A DNA stretch of 64,000 nt, from positions 3,849-67,848 of the forward strand of contig NZ_CAAKON010000038.1 of assembly GCF_901212655.1 (NCBI RefSeq), read 5' to 3'. Position 1 is the stretch's first letter, and every line of letters starts with the position of its first letter. Below the pieces are notes generated by a model. That model saw nothing but the letters and a program-made list of their open reading frames with translations, was not told where the DNA came from and made no database searches. A program made the position numbers and the translations under genes. Shown piece after piece: positions 8,044 through 17,110 of the stretch. This stretch comes from Olsenella uli. GTDB taxonomy: Bacteria; Actinomycetota; Coriobacteriia; Coriobacteriales; Atopobiaceae.

Positions 8044-8391
8044 ATGGCCGAACCCATCCCCGGCAACCTCCGGGTCTCCAATGACGTCATCGCCGACCTC
8101 GCCGGCTACGCCGCGCTCGAGTGCTATGGCGTGGTGGGCATGGCCTACACCGATGCCCAGGAAAACATCGTCCGCCTGCTCTCGCTTGGCAGCCTGCGCA
8201 AGGGCATAGACGTTGCCGTCGAAGACGGCCGCGTTAAGGTCGACCTCCACACCGTGCTCGAGCAGGGCGTCAACATGGCGAGCGTCTCGCGCAACCTCGA
8301 GAGCGCCGTGCGCTTTACGCTCAAGGAGCTTGCCGAGATCGAGAACGTCGACGTCACGGTGCACGTCGAGGACCTTCGCACCCACAAGTAA
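8044..8391 (+). CDS. Asp23/Gls24-family envelope stress protein (YloU-like)
   Basis: A 115-residue Asp23/Gls24 domain protein. The ATG at 8044 is preceded by GAGAGGAGCGG. The core has the family's pattern of alternating strands, with YAALECYGVVGM and VKVDLHTVLEQGVNM, then a C-terminal strand ending in VDVTVHVEDL. Relatives such as Bacillus YloU form membrane-associated assemblies linked to envelope stress. It lies directly upstream of the fatty-acid-kinase-like gene and recG, the same order as yloU-yloV-recG in Firmicutes, which supports the assignment. The molecular function of this protein is unknown. Confidence 0.85.
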   Translation: MAEPIPGNLRVSNDVIADLAGYAALECYGVVGMAYTDAQENIVRLLSLGSLRKGIDVAVEDGRVKVDLHTVLEQGVNMASVSRNLESAVRFTLKELAEIENVDVTVHVEDLRTHK

Positions 8392-8502
8392 GTGAGAGCC
8401 ACCCACGCGGCCCGCCAACACCGGGCCGCGTCCGCGTTTCCCGGCTGCGCCGGATGCTCATGTGGCCGTGCGCGGCCCGACGATTTGGAGAGAGTCCCAA
8501 CA

Positions 8503-10188
8503 ATGATTGCCAATGTGATCCGCTCGTGCTTCCCCGTTGCCGCCAAGGTCGTGGCCGACAAGGCCGAGGACATCAACAAGCTCAACGTCTTTCCCGTGCC
8601 CGACGGAGATACCGGCACGAACATGTCGCTCACCCTGGGCACGGTTGTGAAGGAGGTCCAGGCCCTGCCGGCCGGCGCCACCATGGCCGACGTTGCCAAG
8701 GCAATCACGCACGGCTCACTCATGGGCGCGCGCGGCAACTCGGGCGTCATCACGAGCCAGATCCTCCGCGGCATGGCCGAGGGCCTCGTTGACGCGCACG
8801 AGCCCGTCACCACGGCCGACATTGCCGCTGCCTTCCGCAACAGCGTGAAGGTGGCCTTCAAGGCCGTTCGCAAGCCGGTCGAGGGCACGATACTCACCGT
8901 CATCCGCGATGTCTCTGCCCGCGCGGACAAGTGCGAGAAGGAGAAGCTGTCGGTCTCCGAGATGCTCGAGGCGCTTGTCGTGGAGGCCTACGAGTCTGTG
9001 GCGCGCACGCCGGATTTGCTGCCGGTCCTCAAGGAAAACGGCGTCGTGGACTCAGGCGCCTATGGCTTCGCCACCTTCGTCGAGGCGTTCGTGAACGCGG
9101 CGCTGGGCAACGAGGGCAAGCTCACGGACTTCGAGACCTCCGTGGCCACCCCCACCGACGCGCACAACGCGGCCGACTCCCGTGTCCAGATCGAGCTCAA
9201 CGACGACTGGGAGGGCTCGGAGTTCCGCTACTGCAACGAGTTCCTCTTCAAGGCCGAGAAGCCGTTCGAGCCTGAAGAGGCCCTGAGTTACCTTTCCACG
9301 CTCGGTGACTGCGAGCTCGTGGTTGGCTCCTATCCCGACTACAAGGTGCACGTGCACTCCAACGAGCCCAATCGCGTGCTCGAGTACATGCTGCGTTATG
9401 GCCAGATTTACGAGGTCTTCATCCACAACATGGACATCGAGGCGCACGACCGCACGGCCAAGATTGCTGCCGACCAGGCAAAGGACGCGGCGGAGGCCGA
9501 GGCCAAGCCCTCCGAGCCCAAGAAGCCTCTCGGCTTCGTGGCCGTTGCCGCCGGTGACGGCGAGGCCGAGATCCTGAAGTCCCTCGGCGTCGATGTGGTG
9601 GTCTCCGGCGGCCAGACGATGAACCCGAGCACGGCCGATATCCTCGACGCCGTGGCCCAGACCAATGCCGAGAGCGTCATCGTGCTTCCGGACAACGGCA
9701 ACATCCGCATGGCGGCCGAGGCCGCGGCCGCCGCGAGCGAGGACGTCAAGGTTGTCGTCGTTCCCACGAAGACCGTCCCGCAGGCCTTTGCCGCCATGTT
9801 CGCGGTTGACCCCGAGGCGAGCATCGGGGACAACGCCGAGGCCATGGGCGAGGCCCTGGGCGACATCCGCGACGGCGAGGTCACCCACGCGGTGCGCGAC
9901 TCCCAGGCCGCCGACGGCAGCCCCATCCACTCCGGTGACATCATGGGCATCGAGGGTGGCGCCATCACGGTTGTCGGCAGCGATGTCGACCAGGTCACGC
10001 TCGACCTCATCGCCAAGATGCAGGGCGAGGAGGAGGGTGACACCCTCACCATCCTCGCCGGCGAGGACATGGACGACGAGCACTTCCAGGCCCTCTGCGA
10101 CAAGATCGAGGCCGCAAACCCCGACCTCGAGCTTGATGCCCACCGTGGTGGCCAGCCTCTCTACCCCGTCATCTTCTCCATCGAGTAG
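8503..10188 (+). CDS. fakA: DAK2 (DhaL)-domain kinase, FakA/YloV-like
   Basis: This 561-residue protein matches fatty acid kinase subunit A in size and layout. An N-terminal DhaL ATP-binding domain carries NVFPVPDGDTGTNM (residues ~28-41) and GARGNSGVITSQ. A central region with KVHVHSNEPN and a C-terminal DegV-like half (GGQTMNPST, LPDNGNI) follow. FakA phosphorylates fatty acids held by FakB proteins, feeding PlsX/PlsY phospholipid synthesis; plsX lies 5 kb downstream. ATG 8503 was chosen because it has a GGAGAGAG box and gives the standard N-terminus. The 100 bp before it is open in frame but low in similarity. Confidence 0.85.
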   Translation: MIANVIRSCFPVAAKVVADKAEDINKLNVFPVPDGDTGTNMSLTLGTVVKEVQALPAGATMADVAKAITHGSLMGARGNSGVITSQILRGMAEGLVDAHEPVTTADIAAAFRNSVKVAFKAVRKPVEGTILTVIRDVSARADKCEKEKLSVSEMLEALVVEAYESVARTPDLLPVLKENGVVDSGAYGFATFVEAFVNAALGNEGKLTDFETSVATPTDAHNAADSRVQIELNDDWEGSEFRYCNEFLFKAEKPFEPEEALSYLSTLGDCELVVGSYPDYKVHVHSNEPNRVLEYMLRYGQIYEVFIHNMDIEAHDRTAKIAADQAKDAAEAEAKPSEPKKPLGFVAVAAGDGEAEILKSLGVDVVVSGGQTMNPSTADILDAVAQTNAESVIVLPDNGNIRMAAEAAAAASEDVKVVVVPTKTVPQAFAAMFAVDPEASIGDNAEAMGEALGDIRDGEVTHAVRDSQAADGSPIHSGDIMGIEGGAITVVGSDVDQVTLDLIAKMQGEEEGDTLTILAGEDMDDEHFQALCDKIEAANPDLELDAHRGGQPLYPVIFSIE

Positions 10189-10203
10189 GCACCCGGGGAC
10201 AGC

Positions 10204-12426
10204 GTGGGCGCCGTCTCTGGCTCTCTTCCAACCATAGGCGAGGCCGCCGAGCGCCTCGCCCGCACGAGGGCATGGGACGCCGACGTCTCACGCCTGCGCT
10301 ACGCGAGCGCCTCCCGATCGGTGGCGCTCGCGCGCATTGGCGTGAGGACGATCCGCGATGCCCTCATGCACGTGCCCCATCGCTACCTCGACTTCACCCG
10401 TGTGACCCCCATCGGCCATGCGGACGTGGGAAGCGAGGTCACGGTGGTTGGCACCATTGACAAGGTGACCCTCAAACGGCCTAAGCCACGCATGCAGATC
10501 GTTGAGGTGGCGCTGATCGACGCCACGGGAGTGCTCATGTGCGCTTTCTTCAAGCAGCCTTGGCTCGCGGAGCAGCTGCGCGCCGGAGACACCATGGCCG
10601 TCTCGGGCAAGGTCTCGTTTGCCTTTGGCTTTCGACAGATGAGGCCGCAGTTTCACGAGGTCATAGCCCAGGTGAAGGACGCCGCCCAGCCACAGGGCTC
10701 CTCGAGTGGCGAAGCTTCCCCGCGGGGTGCCTGCGTCACCTATGCGCGCATGCTTCCCGTGCATCCCGTTACCGAGGGCCTGTCTTCCGCCTGGATGCGG
10801 CGCATCGAGTCCGCCGCCCTTGCAGACTACGGTGACGCCTGCGACCCCATACCCGCCTCGCTCGTGGCGAATCTGGGGCTCATGACGCTCTCGCGTGCCC
10901 TTCGGGAGGCCCACTTCCCCTCGGGCGCGAAGGCGGCCGAGCGGGCGCGTCGAAGACTCGCGTATGACGAGCTGCTTGGGCTGCAGGCGGCGCTGCTCTC
11001 TCGCCAGGCCATCGCGCTCGACGGCCTCGAGCCGCATGTGCACGTCGTGGACGGGCCGCGCCTCAAGGCATTGCTCGCGGCGCTCCCGTTCGAGCTCTCC
11101 GAGGAGCAGCGCCAGGCCACCGAGGAGATCCTCGCGGACATGGCGGCGGCCCGTCCCATGAACCGCCTGCTTCTTGGCGACGTGGGAACCGGTAAGACGG
11201 CCGTTGCCGCGGTTGCGCTCGCCGCCGTGGCGGACTCGGGCTCCCAGGCTGCCGTCATGGCGCCCACCTCGGTGCTCGCGCGCCAGTATGCCGAGAAGCT
11301 TGGGCCCCTTTTTGACGAGGCCGGCATCTCCTGGGCGCTCGTGACGGGCGCCACGCCCGCGGCTGAGCGCGCTCGGACCTCCGAAGGCCTTGCCGAAGGC
11401 ACGGTGTCGGTGCTGTTTGGCACCACGGCCGTGCTTGGCGACGACATACGCTTCTCGGACCTCAGCCTCGTCGTGGTGGACGAGCAGCACCGCTTTGGCG
11501 TGGGCCAGCGCGGCGCCCTGCGCTCGAAGGGGCGCGTCGCCGACCAGCTCACCATGACGGCCACGCCCATCCCGCGCACGCTCGCCCTCTCCATCTACGG
11601 CGACCTTGCGTGCTCGCGCATCCGTACGAGGCCGCGCGCTGGTGCCGGCATCACGACGAAGCTCATCACACCGGAGAACGCCGACGTGGCCCATACCGCA
11701 ATCGCGGAGGCCGTGGCCGCGGGGCACCAGGCGTACGTGGTGTGCCCGCTCGTCGATGACGCCGACGACGGCTCCGAGCTCGAGGACGTGCCGGAGGCGG
11801 AGCGTGCCACCGCCAAGCCCCACTCGGCACGGGCGACCTTCGAGCGCCTGAGGGGGCGCGTGTTCCCCTCGCTTTCCATTGGCCTCGTTACCGGGCGCAT
11901 GCCTGCCTCTGAGAAGGATGAGGCAATGGCCGCGTTTCGCTCGGGCGCCACGCGGATACTCGTCTCCACGACGGTCATCGAGGTGGGCGTTGACGTGCCC
12001 AACGCCACCGTGATGATGATTTGGGACGCCGACCGCTTTGGCCTGGCAGCCCTCCATCAGCTTCGCGGCCGAGTGGGCCGCGGCGACGTGGCGGGAACCG
12101 TCTTTCTCGTGAGCGCCGCCCGCGGGACGAGCCCTGCCAAGCGCCGCCTCGAGGCCCTCGAACGCATCTCCGACGGCTTGGAGCTCGCCGAGATGGACCT
12201 TAGGCTCAGGCACGAGGGCGAGGTGCTTGGCTTACGGCAGTTTGGCGGCGTCACGCTGCGCCTCGTTGACCTTACGGCAGACGCGGACCTGGTCGAGGCC
12301 GCCCATGAGGACGCGCTTGGCCTCGTGAGCGCCGACCCTGCGCTCTCCGCGCCCGAGCACAAGGCGCTTGCCCGAGTGGTGCGCAGGCGCTTCGGAAGCT
12401 TTTTTGATGGCGAGCGCTCTCGCTAG
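10204..12426 (+). CDS. recG: ATP-dependent DNA helicase RecG
   Basis: A 740-residue helicase that remodels stalled forks and Holliday junctions. An N-terminal OB/wedge domain (about residues 60-170) is followed by helicase motifs: Walker A GDVGTGKT (~326), motif II DEQH in VVVDEQHRFGVGQ (~426), motif III TATPIPRTL, and motifs V-VI VSTTVIEVGVDVPNA and LHQLRGRVGRG. The DEQH form is specific to RecG. It starts at GTG 10204 after a CCGGGGAC box, 15 bp downstream of the kinase gene. It is therefore probably cotranscribed with the Asp23 and kinase genes. Confidence 0.95.
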   Translation: MGAVSGSLPTIGEAAERLARTRAWDADVSRLRYASASRSVALARIGVRTIRDALMHVPHRYLDFTRVTPIGHADVGSEVTVVGTIDKVTLKRPKPRMQIVEVALIDATGVLMCAFFKQPWLAEQLRAGDTMAVSGKVSFAFGFRQMRPQFHEVIAQVKDAAQPQGSSSGEASPRGACVTYARMLPVHPVTEGLSSAWMRRIESAALADYGDACDPIPASLVANLGLMTLSRALREAHFPSGAKAAERARRRLAYDELLGLQAALLSRQAIALDGLEPHVHVVDGPRLKALLAALPFELSEEQRQATEEILADMAAARPMNRLLLGDVGTGKTAVAAVALAAVADSGSQAAVMAPTSVLARQYAEKLGPLFDEAGISWALVTGATPAAERARTSEGLAEGTVSVLFGTTAVLGDDIRFSDLSLVVVDEQHRFGVGQRGALRSKGRVADQLTMTATPIPRTLALSIYGDLACSRIRTRPRAGAGITTKLITPENADVAHTAIAEAVAAGHQAYVVCPLVDDADDGSELEDVPEAERATAKPHSARATFERLRGRVFPSLSIGLVTGRMPASEKDEAMAAFRSGATRILVSTTVIEVGVDVPNATVMMIWDADRFGLAALHQLRGRVGRGDVAGTVFLVSAARGTSPAKRRLEALERISDGLELAEMDLRLRHEGEVLGLRQFGGVTLRLVDLTADADLVEAAHEDALGLVSADPALSAPEHKALARVVRRRFGSFFDGERSR

Positions 12427-12500
12427 GCGTATTGCTTGTGCGACAATGACGCACCGGAATGAGGGCGGGCTTGCCTGTCTGTGAGGTCAAGGGGGACAGC

Positions 12501-13085
12501 ATGAGAATCGTTGGAGGGGAGTGGCGCGGACACCCCATCGAGGCGCCGGACGGGCGCGACGTCACGCGTCCCACGACGGACCGCGTGCGCGAGGCCGTGT
12601 CCTCCATGCTGCTCTCCGCCCGCGGGCTCTCCCTCGAGGGCGCGCGCGTCCTCGACGCCTATGCCGGCTCTGGGGCCCTTGGCCTCGAGATGCTGAGCCG
12701 CGGCGCTGCCTGGTGCACCTTCGTTGACATGGACCGCTCGGCCCAGGCACGCGTCAGGAGAAACGCCACCGCGCTCGGTGCCGCACCCGCAAGCTTCGCA
12801 ATTGGCAGGGGAGACGTCGAGCGCATGGTTGGCTCCGGCAGGCTTGCGGGCGCTCCGTTCGACATCGCCCTGCTCGACCCGCCGTATGCAACCGACGCAG
12901 CCCGCGTCTCCGCGCTCGTGGAGGGGCTTGCCGCCAAGGGGCTCCTTGCGGCCGGCGCCCTCGTGCTCTACGAGCGAAGCTCGTCTGCCCCAACTATCGA
13001 GCCCGAGGGCTTCTCCCCGCTCAAGCAAAAGCGCTACGGCATCACGGCCGTCGACCTTCTCCGAATGGACCAAGCGAATGAGTGA
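12501..13085 (+). CDS. rsmD: 16S rRNA (guanine966-N2)-methyltransferase RsmD
   Basis: A 194-residue SAM-dependent methyltransferase. The N-terminus MRIVGGEWRGHPI and the RPTTDRVREAV segment are typical of RsmD. The SAM site is VLDAYAGSGALGLE, and the catalytic motif is LLDPPY (~residue 126). ATG 12501 follows AGGGGGA. Its last 8 bases overlap the start of coaD, a pairing conserved in many bacteria. Confidence 0.93.
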   Translation: MRIVGGEWRGHPIEAPDGRDVTRPTTDRVREAVSSMLLSARGLSLEGARVLDAYAGSGALGLEMLSRGAAWCTFVDMDRSAQARVRRNATALGAAPASFAIGRGDVERMVGSGRLAGAPFDIALLDPPYATDAARVSALVEGLAAKGLLAAGALVLYERSSSAPTIEPEGFSPLKQKRYGITAVDLLRMDQANE

Positions 13086-13629
13086 CAACACGTCTGACAA
13101 CCTCTCCGGTTGCGCGGAGCGCATCGAGCACGTCGTCGTGCCGGGTACCTTCGATCCCATCACCTACGGGCACATCGACGTCGTGCGCCGTGCGCGTCGC
13201 ATAGCCGGCAGGGTCACGGTTGCGGTGGCCGCGAGCCTCGGCAAGAACGGCACGGGTCCCGTCTTCTCCATCGACGAGCGCGTGGAGCTCGCCCGTGAGG
13301 CCCTGCGCGAGCAGGGGGTCATCGAGGGAGTGGACGTCATGCCGCTTACGGGCCTGCTTGTGGACTTCTGTCGCGAGGTTGGGGCCGGTGCCGTGGTGAA
13401 GGGTCTGCGAGCCATGACGGACTTCGAGTACGAGCTCCAGCAGGCAGACCTCAACTTCCGTCTTGCGCCCGACGTCGAGAGCATCTTCGTCATGAGCAAC
13501 CCCTCCTACGGCTACGTCTCGTCCTCCATCGTCCGCGAGCTCGCGGGCCTGGGCGCAGACGTCTCCATGCTGGTCTCGCCCTGCGTGGTCAAGAAGCTTC
13601 ATGAACGCTTTGATATGCACGACCGATAG
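13078..13629 (+). CDS. coaD: Pantetheine-phosphate adenylyltransferase
   Basis: A 183-residue nucleotidyltransferase for the penultimate step of coenzyme A synthesis. It contains the nucleotide-binding TxGH motif in GTFDPITYGHIDVV (residues ~22-35) and the C-terminal SSSIVRELA (ISSTxVR-like) motif. The ATG at 13078 overlaps the rsmD end, so the first ~18 residues before the conserved strand are an extra tail compared with the usual 160-residue enzyme. Confidence 0.94.
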   Translation: MSDNTSDNLSGCAERIEHVVVPGTFDPITYGHIDVVRRARRIAGRVTVAVAASLGKNGTGPVFSIDERVELAREALREQGVIEGVDVMPLTGLLVDFCREVGAGAVVKGLRAMTDFEYELQQADLNFRLAPDVESIFVMSNPSYGYVSSSIVRELAGLGADVSMLVSPCVVKKLHERFDMHDR

Positions 13630-13758
13630 ATATGCATGCCTGATAGCTGCGGGTATGGTAGAGTTGAGCGAATAGGGCATCCAAGGTGCCCGTTTCGAGT
13701 GATTTGAGGTTCCGTGCGCGCGCCTTGCGTGCGGGGCAAGGTGGAAAGGAGCCTGCGC

Positions 13759-14244
13759 ATGCAGCCGGGTGAGGAGATCGAGAACCTAGTCGCCGAGCTC
13801 GAGGACATCGTGGCCGACGGCAAGAAGCCGATCATGGGCGGCGGGCAAATCAACAACCCCCGCATCGTCGACGCCGATGCCGTCTTTGAGCTGCTCGACG
13901 AGATTCGCCGCATCTTCCCGGACGAGTTCCAGGGTGCCAGGCGCATCGTCAAGGAGGAGGACGAGATTCTCGCCCGAGCCCACCAGACGGCAGACTCCAT
14001 CGTGGCCGATGCCCAGCAGCAGGCCATGATTCTTGCGGGCGACCAGGAGGTCGTGCGTCTCGCCAACCAGCAGGCGGACGAGATTCGCGACCAGGCCACG
14101 CAGTACGAGCGTGACCTTCGCTATCACATCAACGACTACGCAGAGGGTGTGCTCACGGGCATCGAGGACAACCTCAAGAGCGTCATCGCCCAACTCGAGC
14201 GCAGCCGACAGGCACTTGATGACGGCTCGAACAATCGCAGGTAG
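13759..14244 (+). CDS. Conserved coiled-coil protein of the coaD-rpmF cluster
   Basis: A 161-residue, mostly helical, Gln/Glu/Ala-rich protein with a long predicted coiled coil from about residue 55 to 150. It has no membrane segment and no catalytic motif that I recognise. The ATG at 13759 follows GAAAGGAG. Similar proteins between coaD and the DUF177-rpmF pair are often annotated loosely as ATPase, but no Walker motif is present, so that name is not supported. The heptad-rich shape resembles DivIVA- or V-ATPase-E-like proteins, and a structural role near division or lipid synthesis is only a guess. Confidence 0.75.
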   Translation: MQPGEEIENLVAELEDIVADGKKPIMGGGQINNPRIVDADAVFELLDEIRRIFPDEFQGARRIVKEEDEILARAHQTADSIVADAQQQAMILAGDQEVVRLANQQADEIRDQATQYERDLRYHINDYAEGVLTGIEDNLKSVIAQLERSRQALDDGSNNRR

Positions 14245-14247
14245 CCC

Positions 14248-14811
14248 ATGGAGCCGATTCGGATACTGATTGACGAGCGTCTCGAAGGCGCCGGCGCTGC
14301 TCTGCCCGTCTCCGGTCACATCGACGAGCCCGGCTACTCCCTGGGCGAGCATGACTTCACGCTCCCGGAGGGCATTGACTACGACCTCGTGCTCACCAAC
14401 GCCGGCGAGGGCATCCTTGCCTCCGGCATCGTGAGGGCCCACGTCGTAGGCGAGTGCGACCGCTGCCTCGAGGCGGCGGAGTTCGACATCGCCAGCGAGG
14501 TGGACGAGTACTTCCTCTTTCAGGCGCCCGCCGAGGAGGACCTTGCGGACGACGAGGACGAGGTCGACTATTCGCTCGTGGGCGAGGACCACACCATCGA
14601 CCTTGCCGAGCCCATCATGGCTGCCATCCTGATGGAGACGCCGTACGTGGTGCTGTGCCGCGAGGACTGCAAGGGCCTGTGCCCCACCTGCGGAGCCAAT
14701 CTCAATGAGGGTGATTGCGGCTGTGCCGCCAAGCGGGCCGAGGAGGCCGCCCGTGAGAACCCGTTCGCGGCGCTCGCGGACCTGAAGTTTGATGACGAGG
14801 CCGGCGAGTAG
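14248..14811 (+). CDS. DUF177 (YceD) family protein
   Basis: This 187-residue DUF177 protein has the core motif VVGECDRCLEAAEF in the middle and a C-terminal Cys cluster (CREDCKGLCPTCGANLN, then CGC) that looks zinc-binding. DUF177 genes are almost always found immediately before rpmF, as here, and the family has been linked to 23S rRNA accumulation and ribosome assembly. It starts 3 bp after the coiled-coil gene, so both are likely in one transcript. An acidic linker lies between the two parts. Confidence 0.87.
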   Translation: MEPIRILIDERLEGAGAALPVSGHIDEPGYSLGEHDFTLPEGIDYDLVLTNAGEGILASGIVRAHVVGECDRCLEAAEFDIASEVDEYFLFQAPAEEDLADDEDEVDYSLVGEDHTIDLAEPIMAAILMETPYVVLCREDCKGLCPTCGANLNEGDCGCAAKRAEEAARENPFAALADLKFDDEAGE

Positions 14812-14957
14812 GGCTTTCAGCTCGCTTGTTTCTTGGGGGCTGCACACGAAATCCTGTGTCTGTCTGGTGTTGATGTGCAGGTTCGTGCTATAGTCTCCGT
14901 TTGTCTGTGAAAGACCGTCCCCGCGCGTGGACGTGAGATTCGTAAGAGAGGTCAACC

Positions 14958-15137
14958 ATGGCAGTACCCAAGCAGAAGAAGGGCCGCGGCGCCACCCACA
15001 GCCGCCGTTCCGCCAACAGCAAGCTCGCGACCCCGTCGCGCTCCACGTGCCCGCAGTGTGGTGCCGTCAAGCTTCCGCACCGCGTGTGCCCGAGCTGCGG
15101 CTACTACAAGGACCGTCAGGTCATCGTTACCGAGTAG
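14958..15137 (+). CDS. rpmF: 50S ribosomal protein L32
   Basis: A 59-residue ribosomal protein beginning MAVPKQKKGRGATHSRR, the diagnostic L32 N-terminus. It has two CxxC pairs (CPQC and CPSC) that form the zinc ribbon of the Cys-type L32. A GAGAGG box precedes the ATG at 14958. TATAGT at 14889-14894 could be the -10 box of an rpmF-proximal promoter, 69 bp upstream. Confidence 0.96.
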   Translation: MAVPKQKKGRGATHSRRSANSKLATPSRSTCPQCGAVKLPHRVCPSCGYYKDRQVIVTE

Positions 15138-15155
15138 CTCAGAGCTTAGCGTTCT

Positions 15156-15184
15156 AAGGGCCGGCCTCAAGGGTCGGCCCTTTT
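15156..15184 (+). terminator. Terminator/attenuator between rpmF and plsX
   Basis: An 11-bp stem with one G:U pair (15156-15166 with 15172-15182), loop TCAAG, followed by a TTTT run. Because plsX starts only ~20 bp later without an obvious own promoter, it probably sets the ratio of L32 to PlsX by partial read-through. Confidence 0.7.
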
Positions 15185-15205
15185 GCTATTGAAGGGAGTT
15201 TGCGT

Positions 15206-16198
15206 ATGACTCGCATCTGCGTTGATGCCATGGGTGGGGACGAGAAGCCCGAGGTCGTGCTCGAGGGCATCGCCAAGGCACTTGAGGCCGATCCCAACCT
15301 CGAGGTCCTCGTCACCGGCAACGAGGACGTCGTGACGCCGTTCTGCGCGAGTCATGCTCGTGCGGAGGCCCTTGTTACCACCGAGGTCATCGGCATGGCC
15401 GAACATCCCACCGAGGCGGTGCGCCATAAGCGCAACTCCTCCATCGTCCGAGGCTGCAAGGCGGTGCGCGAGGGAAGGGCAGACGCCTTCTTCTCCGCCG
15501 GCTCAACCGGGGCCATCCTCGCCGCCGGAACCCTGGGCGTGGGACGTGTCAAGGGCGTGCAGCGCGCTGCCCTCGCGAGCGCCCTGCCGGGCGTCACGGG
15601 GAGGATGACGACCCTGCTCGATCTTGGCGCTAACGCTGACTGCCCCACGGAGATGCTCGTCCAGTTCGCTCGGATGGGCTCGGCCTACGCCCAGGTTGTC
15701 CTTGGGGTCGAACGGCCTCGCGTGGCCTTGCTCAACAACGGCACCGAGGACACCAAGGGCTCCGAGGCCACCCTGGCCGCCCATGCGGCGCTCGCCGAGG
15801 CATCTGGCATAGACTTTGCCGGCAACTGCGAGGGCCGCGACTTGCTTGCCGGCACGTATGACGTCATCGTCACCGACGGCCTCACGGGAAATGTCGCCCT
15901 CAAGACCATGGAGGGCACGGCCAAGTACATTGCCGCCGAACTCAAGGCCGCCGCTCGTAAGAGCAAGCTCGTGGGCGTGGGCGCCCTGCTCGTTAAGCCG
16001 GCTTTCAAGCAGATTGCGGGCCTGCTCTCCGGCGACAGGATTGGCGGCGCCGCCCTGCTTGGGCTCAAGTCGCCGGTGCTCGTGGGCCATGGTGCCACCA
16101 ACCCCGAGGCCATCTGCAGCGGCACCCTCACGGCAGCCACGTGCGTCCGCGAGGACCTGTGTGGAAAGCTTGCCGCGGCAGTGGCGGCGGAGGCGTAG
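15206..16198 (+). CDS. plsX: Phosphate acyltransferase PlsX
   Basis: The 330-residue enzyme makes acyl-phosphate from acyl-ACP, the first step of the PlsX/PlsY route to phosphatidic acid. Family landmarks are the N-terminal ICVDAMGGDEKP, FFSAGSTGAILAAGT, LDLGANADC and NNGTEDTKGS, with the C-terminal GHGATN. ATG 15206 is preceded by GAAGGGA at 8 nt. No acpP gene follows, unlike many bacteria, and rnc comes next. Confidence 0.95.
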   Translation: MTRICVDAMGGDEKPEVVLEGIAKALEADPNLEVLVTGNEDVVTPFCASHARAEALVTTEVIGMAEHPTEAVRHKRNSSIVRGCKAVREGRADAFFSAGSTGAILAAGTLGVGRVKGVQRAALASALPGVTGRMTTLLDLGANADCPTEMLVQFARMGSAYAQVVLGVERPRVALLNNGTEDTKGSEATLAAHAALAEASGIDFAGNCEGRDLLAGTYDVIVTDGLTGNVALKTMEGTAKYIAAELKAAARKSKLVGVGALLVKPAFKQIAGLLSGDRIGGAALLGLKSPVLVGHGATNPEAICSGTLTAATCVREDLCGKLAAAVAAEA

Positions 16199-16393
16199 TC
16201 AAGGGGGCATTCGTTTTCGCCGGGCCGGGCGGCCGCTCTTCTCGGGGCGGTCCTCCGCTGGGGTGAGGGCATGGGCTCCGCATCCCTCGCCGCGCTTCCC
16301 ATTCGCTATGGGTACAATGAAAAGATGCGTGCCTAGGTCACGTGGCGTGCAGTGCACGTCGTACATCAACCCATGGAAGGTAGGGGAGTGCGC

Positions 16394-17110
16394 ATGCCCC
16401 ACGCCGCCGACACCGAGCGGATTTGTCATATAGAGGCCATCACCGACCACAAGTTTAAGAGGCGCGACCTCGCGCTCGCTGCCATAACGCATCCGAGTGC
16501 CGTGGAGGGCGAGCCTGTGTGGCACTCGTACGAGCGCCTCGAGTTCCTTGGCGACTCGATCCTTGGCGCCATCGTCGCCACCGACATCTTCGAGCGCTTT
16601 CACGACATGGACGAGGGCGAGCTCACGCGCCTCAAGATCTCGCTCGTGAGCGGCAAGACCCTGTCCGTTGTGGCCGAGAAGCTCGGCATCGGCGAGTGCA
16701 TCATCTTTGGTGAGTCCGAGAAGGGCACGGGCGCCCGCGGCATGCACTCCGCCCTCGAGAACGTCTATGAGTCCGTGCTTGGCGCGCTGTACCTTGACGG
16801 CGGCTACGAGGTGGCGCACGAGTTCGTCATGCGCACGCTGGGACCCCACATCTCTCGCGACCTCGCCGAGCATCCGGTGAGCCCCAAGAGCCGCCTGCAG
16901 GAGATTACGCAGCGCGAGCTTCGCTGCGGTCCAGAGTATCGTCTCGAGGGCGAGCAGGGCCCCGCGCACAGCCCTACCTTCACCTCCGTGGTCCTCGTGT
17001 CCGGGCGCCGCATGGGACGAGGCACCGGCTCCTCCAAGAAGGAGGCGGAGAGCGCCGCCGCGGCAGATGCCATCAAGCGGCTCGCCGAGGAGGGCATTCC
17101 GTGTACCTAA
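16394..17110 (+). CDS. rnc: Ribonuclease III
   Basis: A 238-residue double-stranded-RNA endonuclease. The RNase III signature is YERLEFLGDSILG (residues ~46-58), with the catalytic acidic residues in ENVYESVLGALYLD. A dsRNA-binding domain runs from about residue 160 to 235 (GPAHSPTFTSVV, GTGSSKKEAESAAA). ATG 16394 is preceded by TAGGGGAG. TACAAT at 16313-16318 is a possible -10 box. The 3' end overlaps the smc start by 10 bp. Confidence 0.95.
   Translation: MPHAADTERICHIEAITDHKFKRRDLALAAITHPSAVEGEPVWHSYERLEFLGDSILGAIVATDIFERFHDMDEGELTRLKISLVSGKTLSVVAEKLGIGECIIFGESEKGTGARGMHSALENVYESVLGALYLDGGYEVAHEFVMRTLGPHISRDLAEHPVSPKSRLQEITQRELRCGPEYRLEGEQGPAHSPTFTSVVLVSGRRMGRGTGSSKKEAESAAAADAIKRLAEEGIPCT

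Noticed and set aside
13759..14244. ATPase annotation for the coiled-coil protein
   Set aside because: No Walker A or B motif is present; only helical heptad-like sequence is seen.
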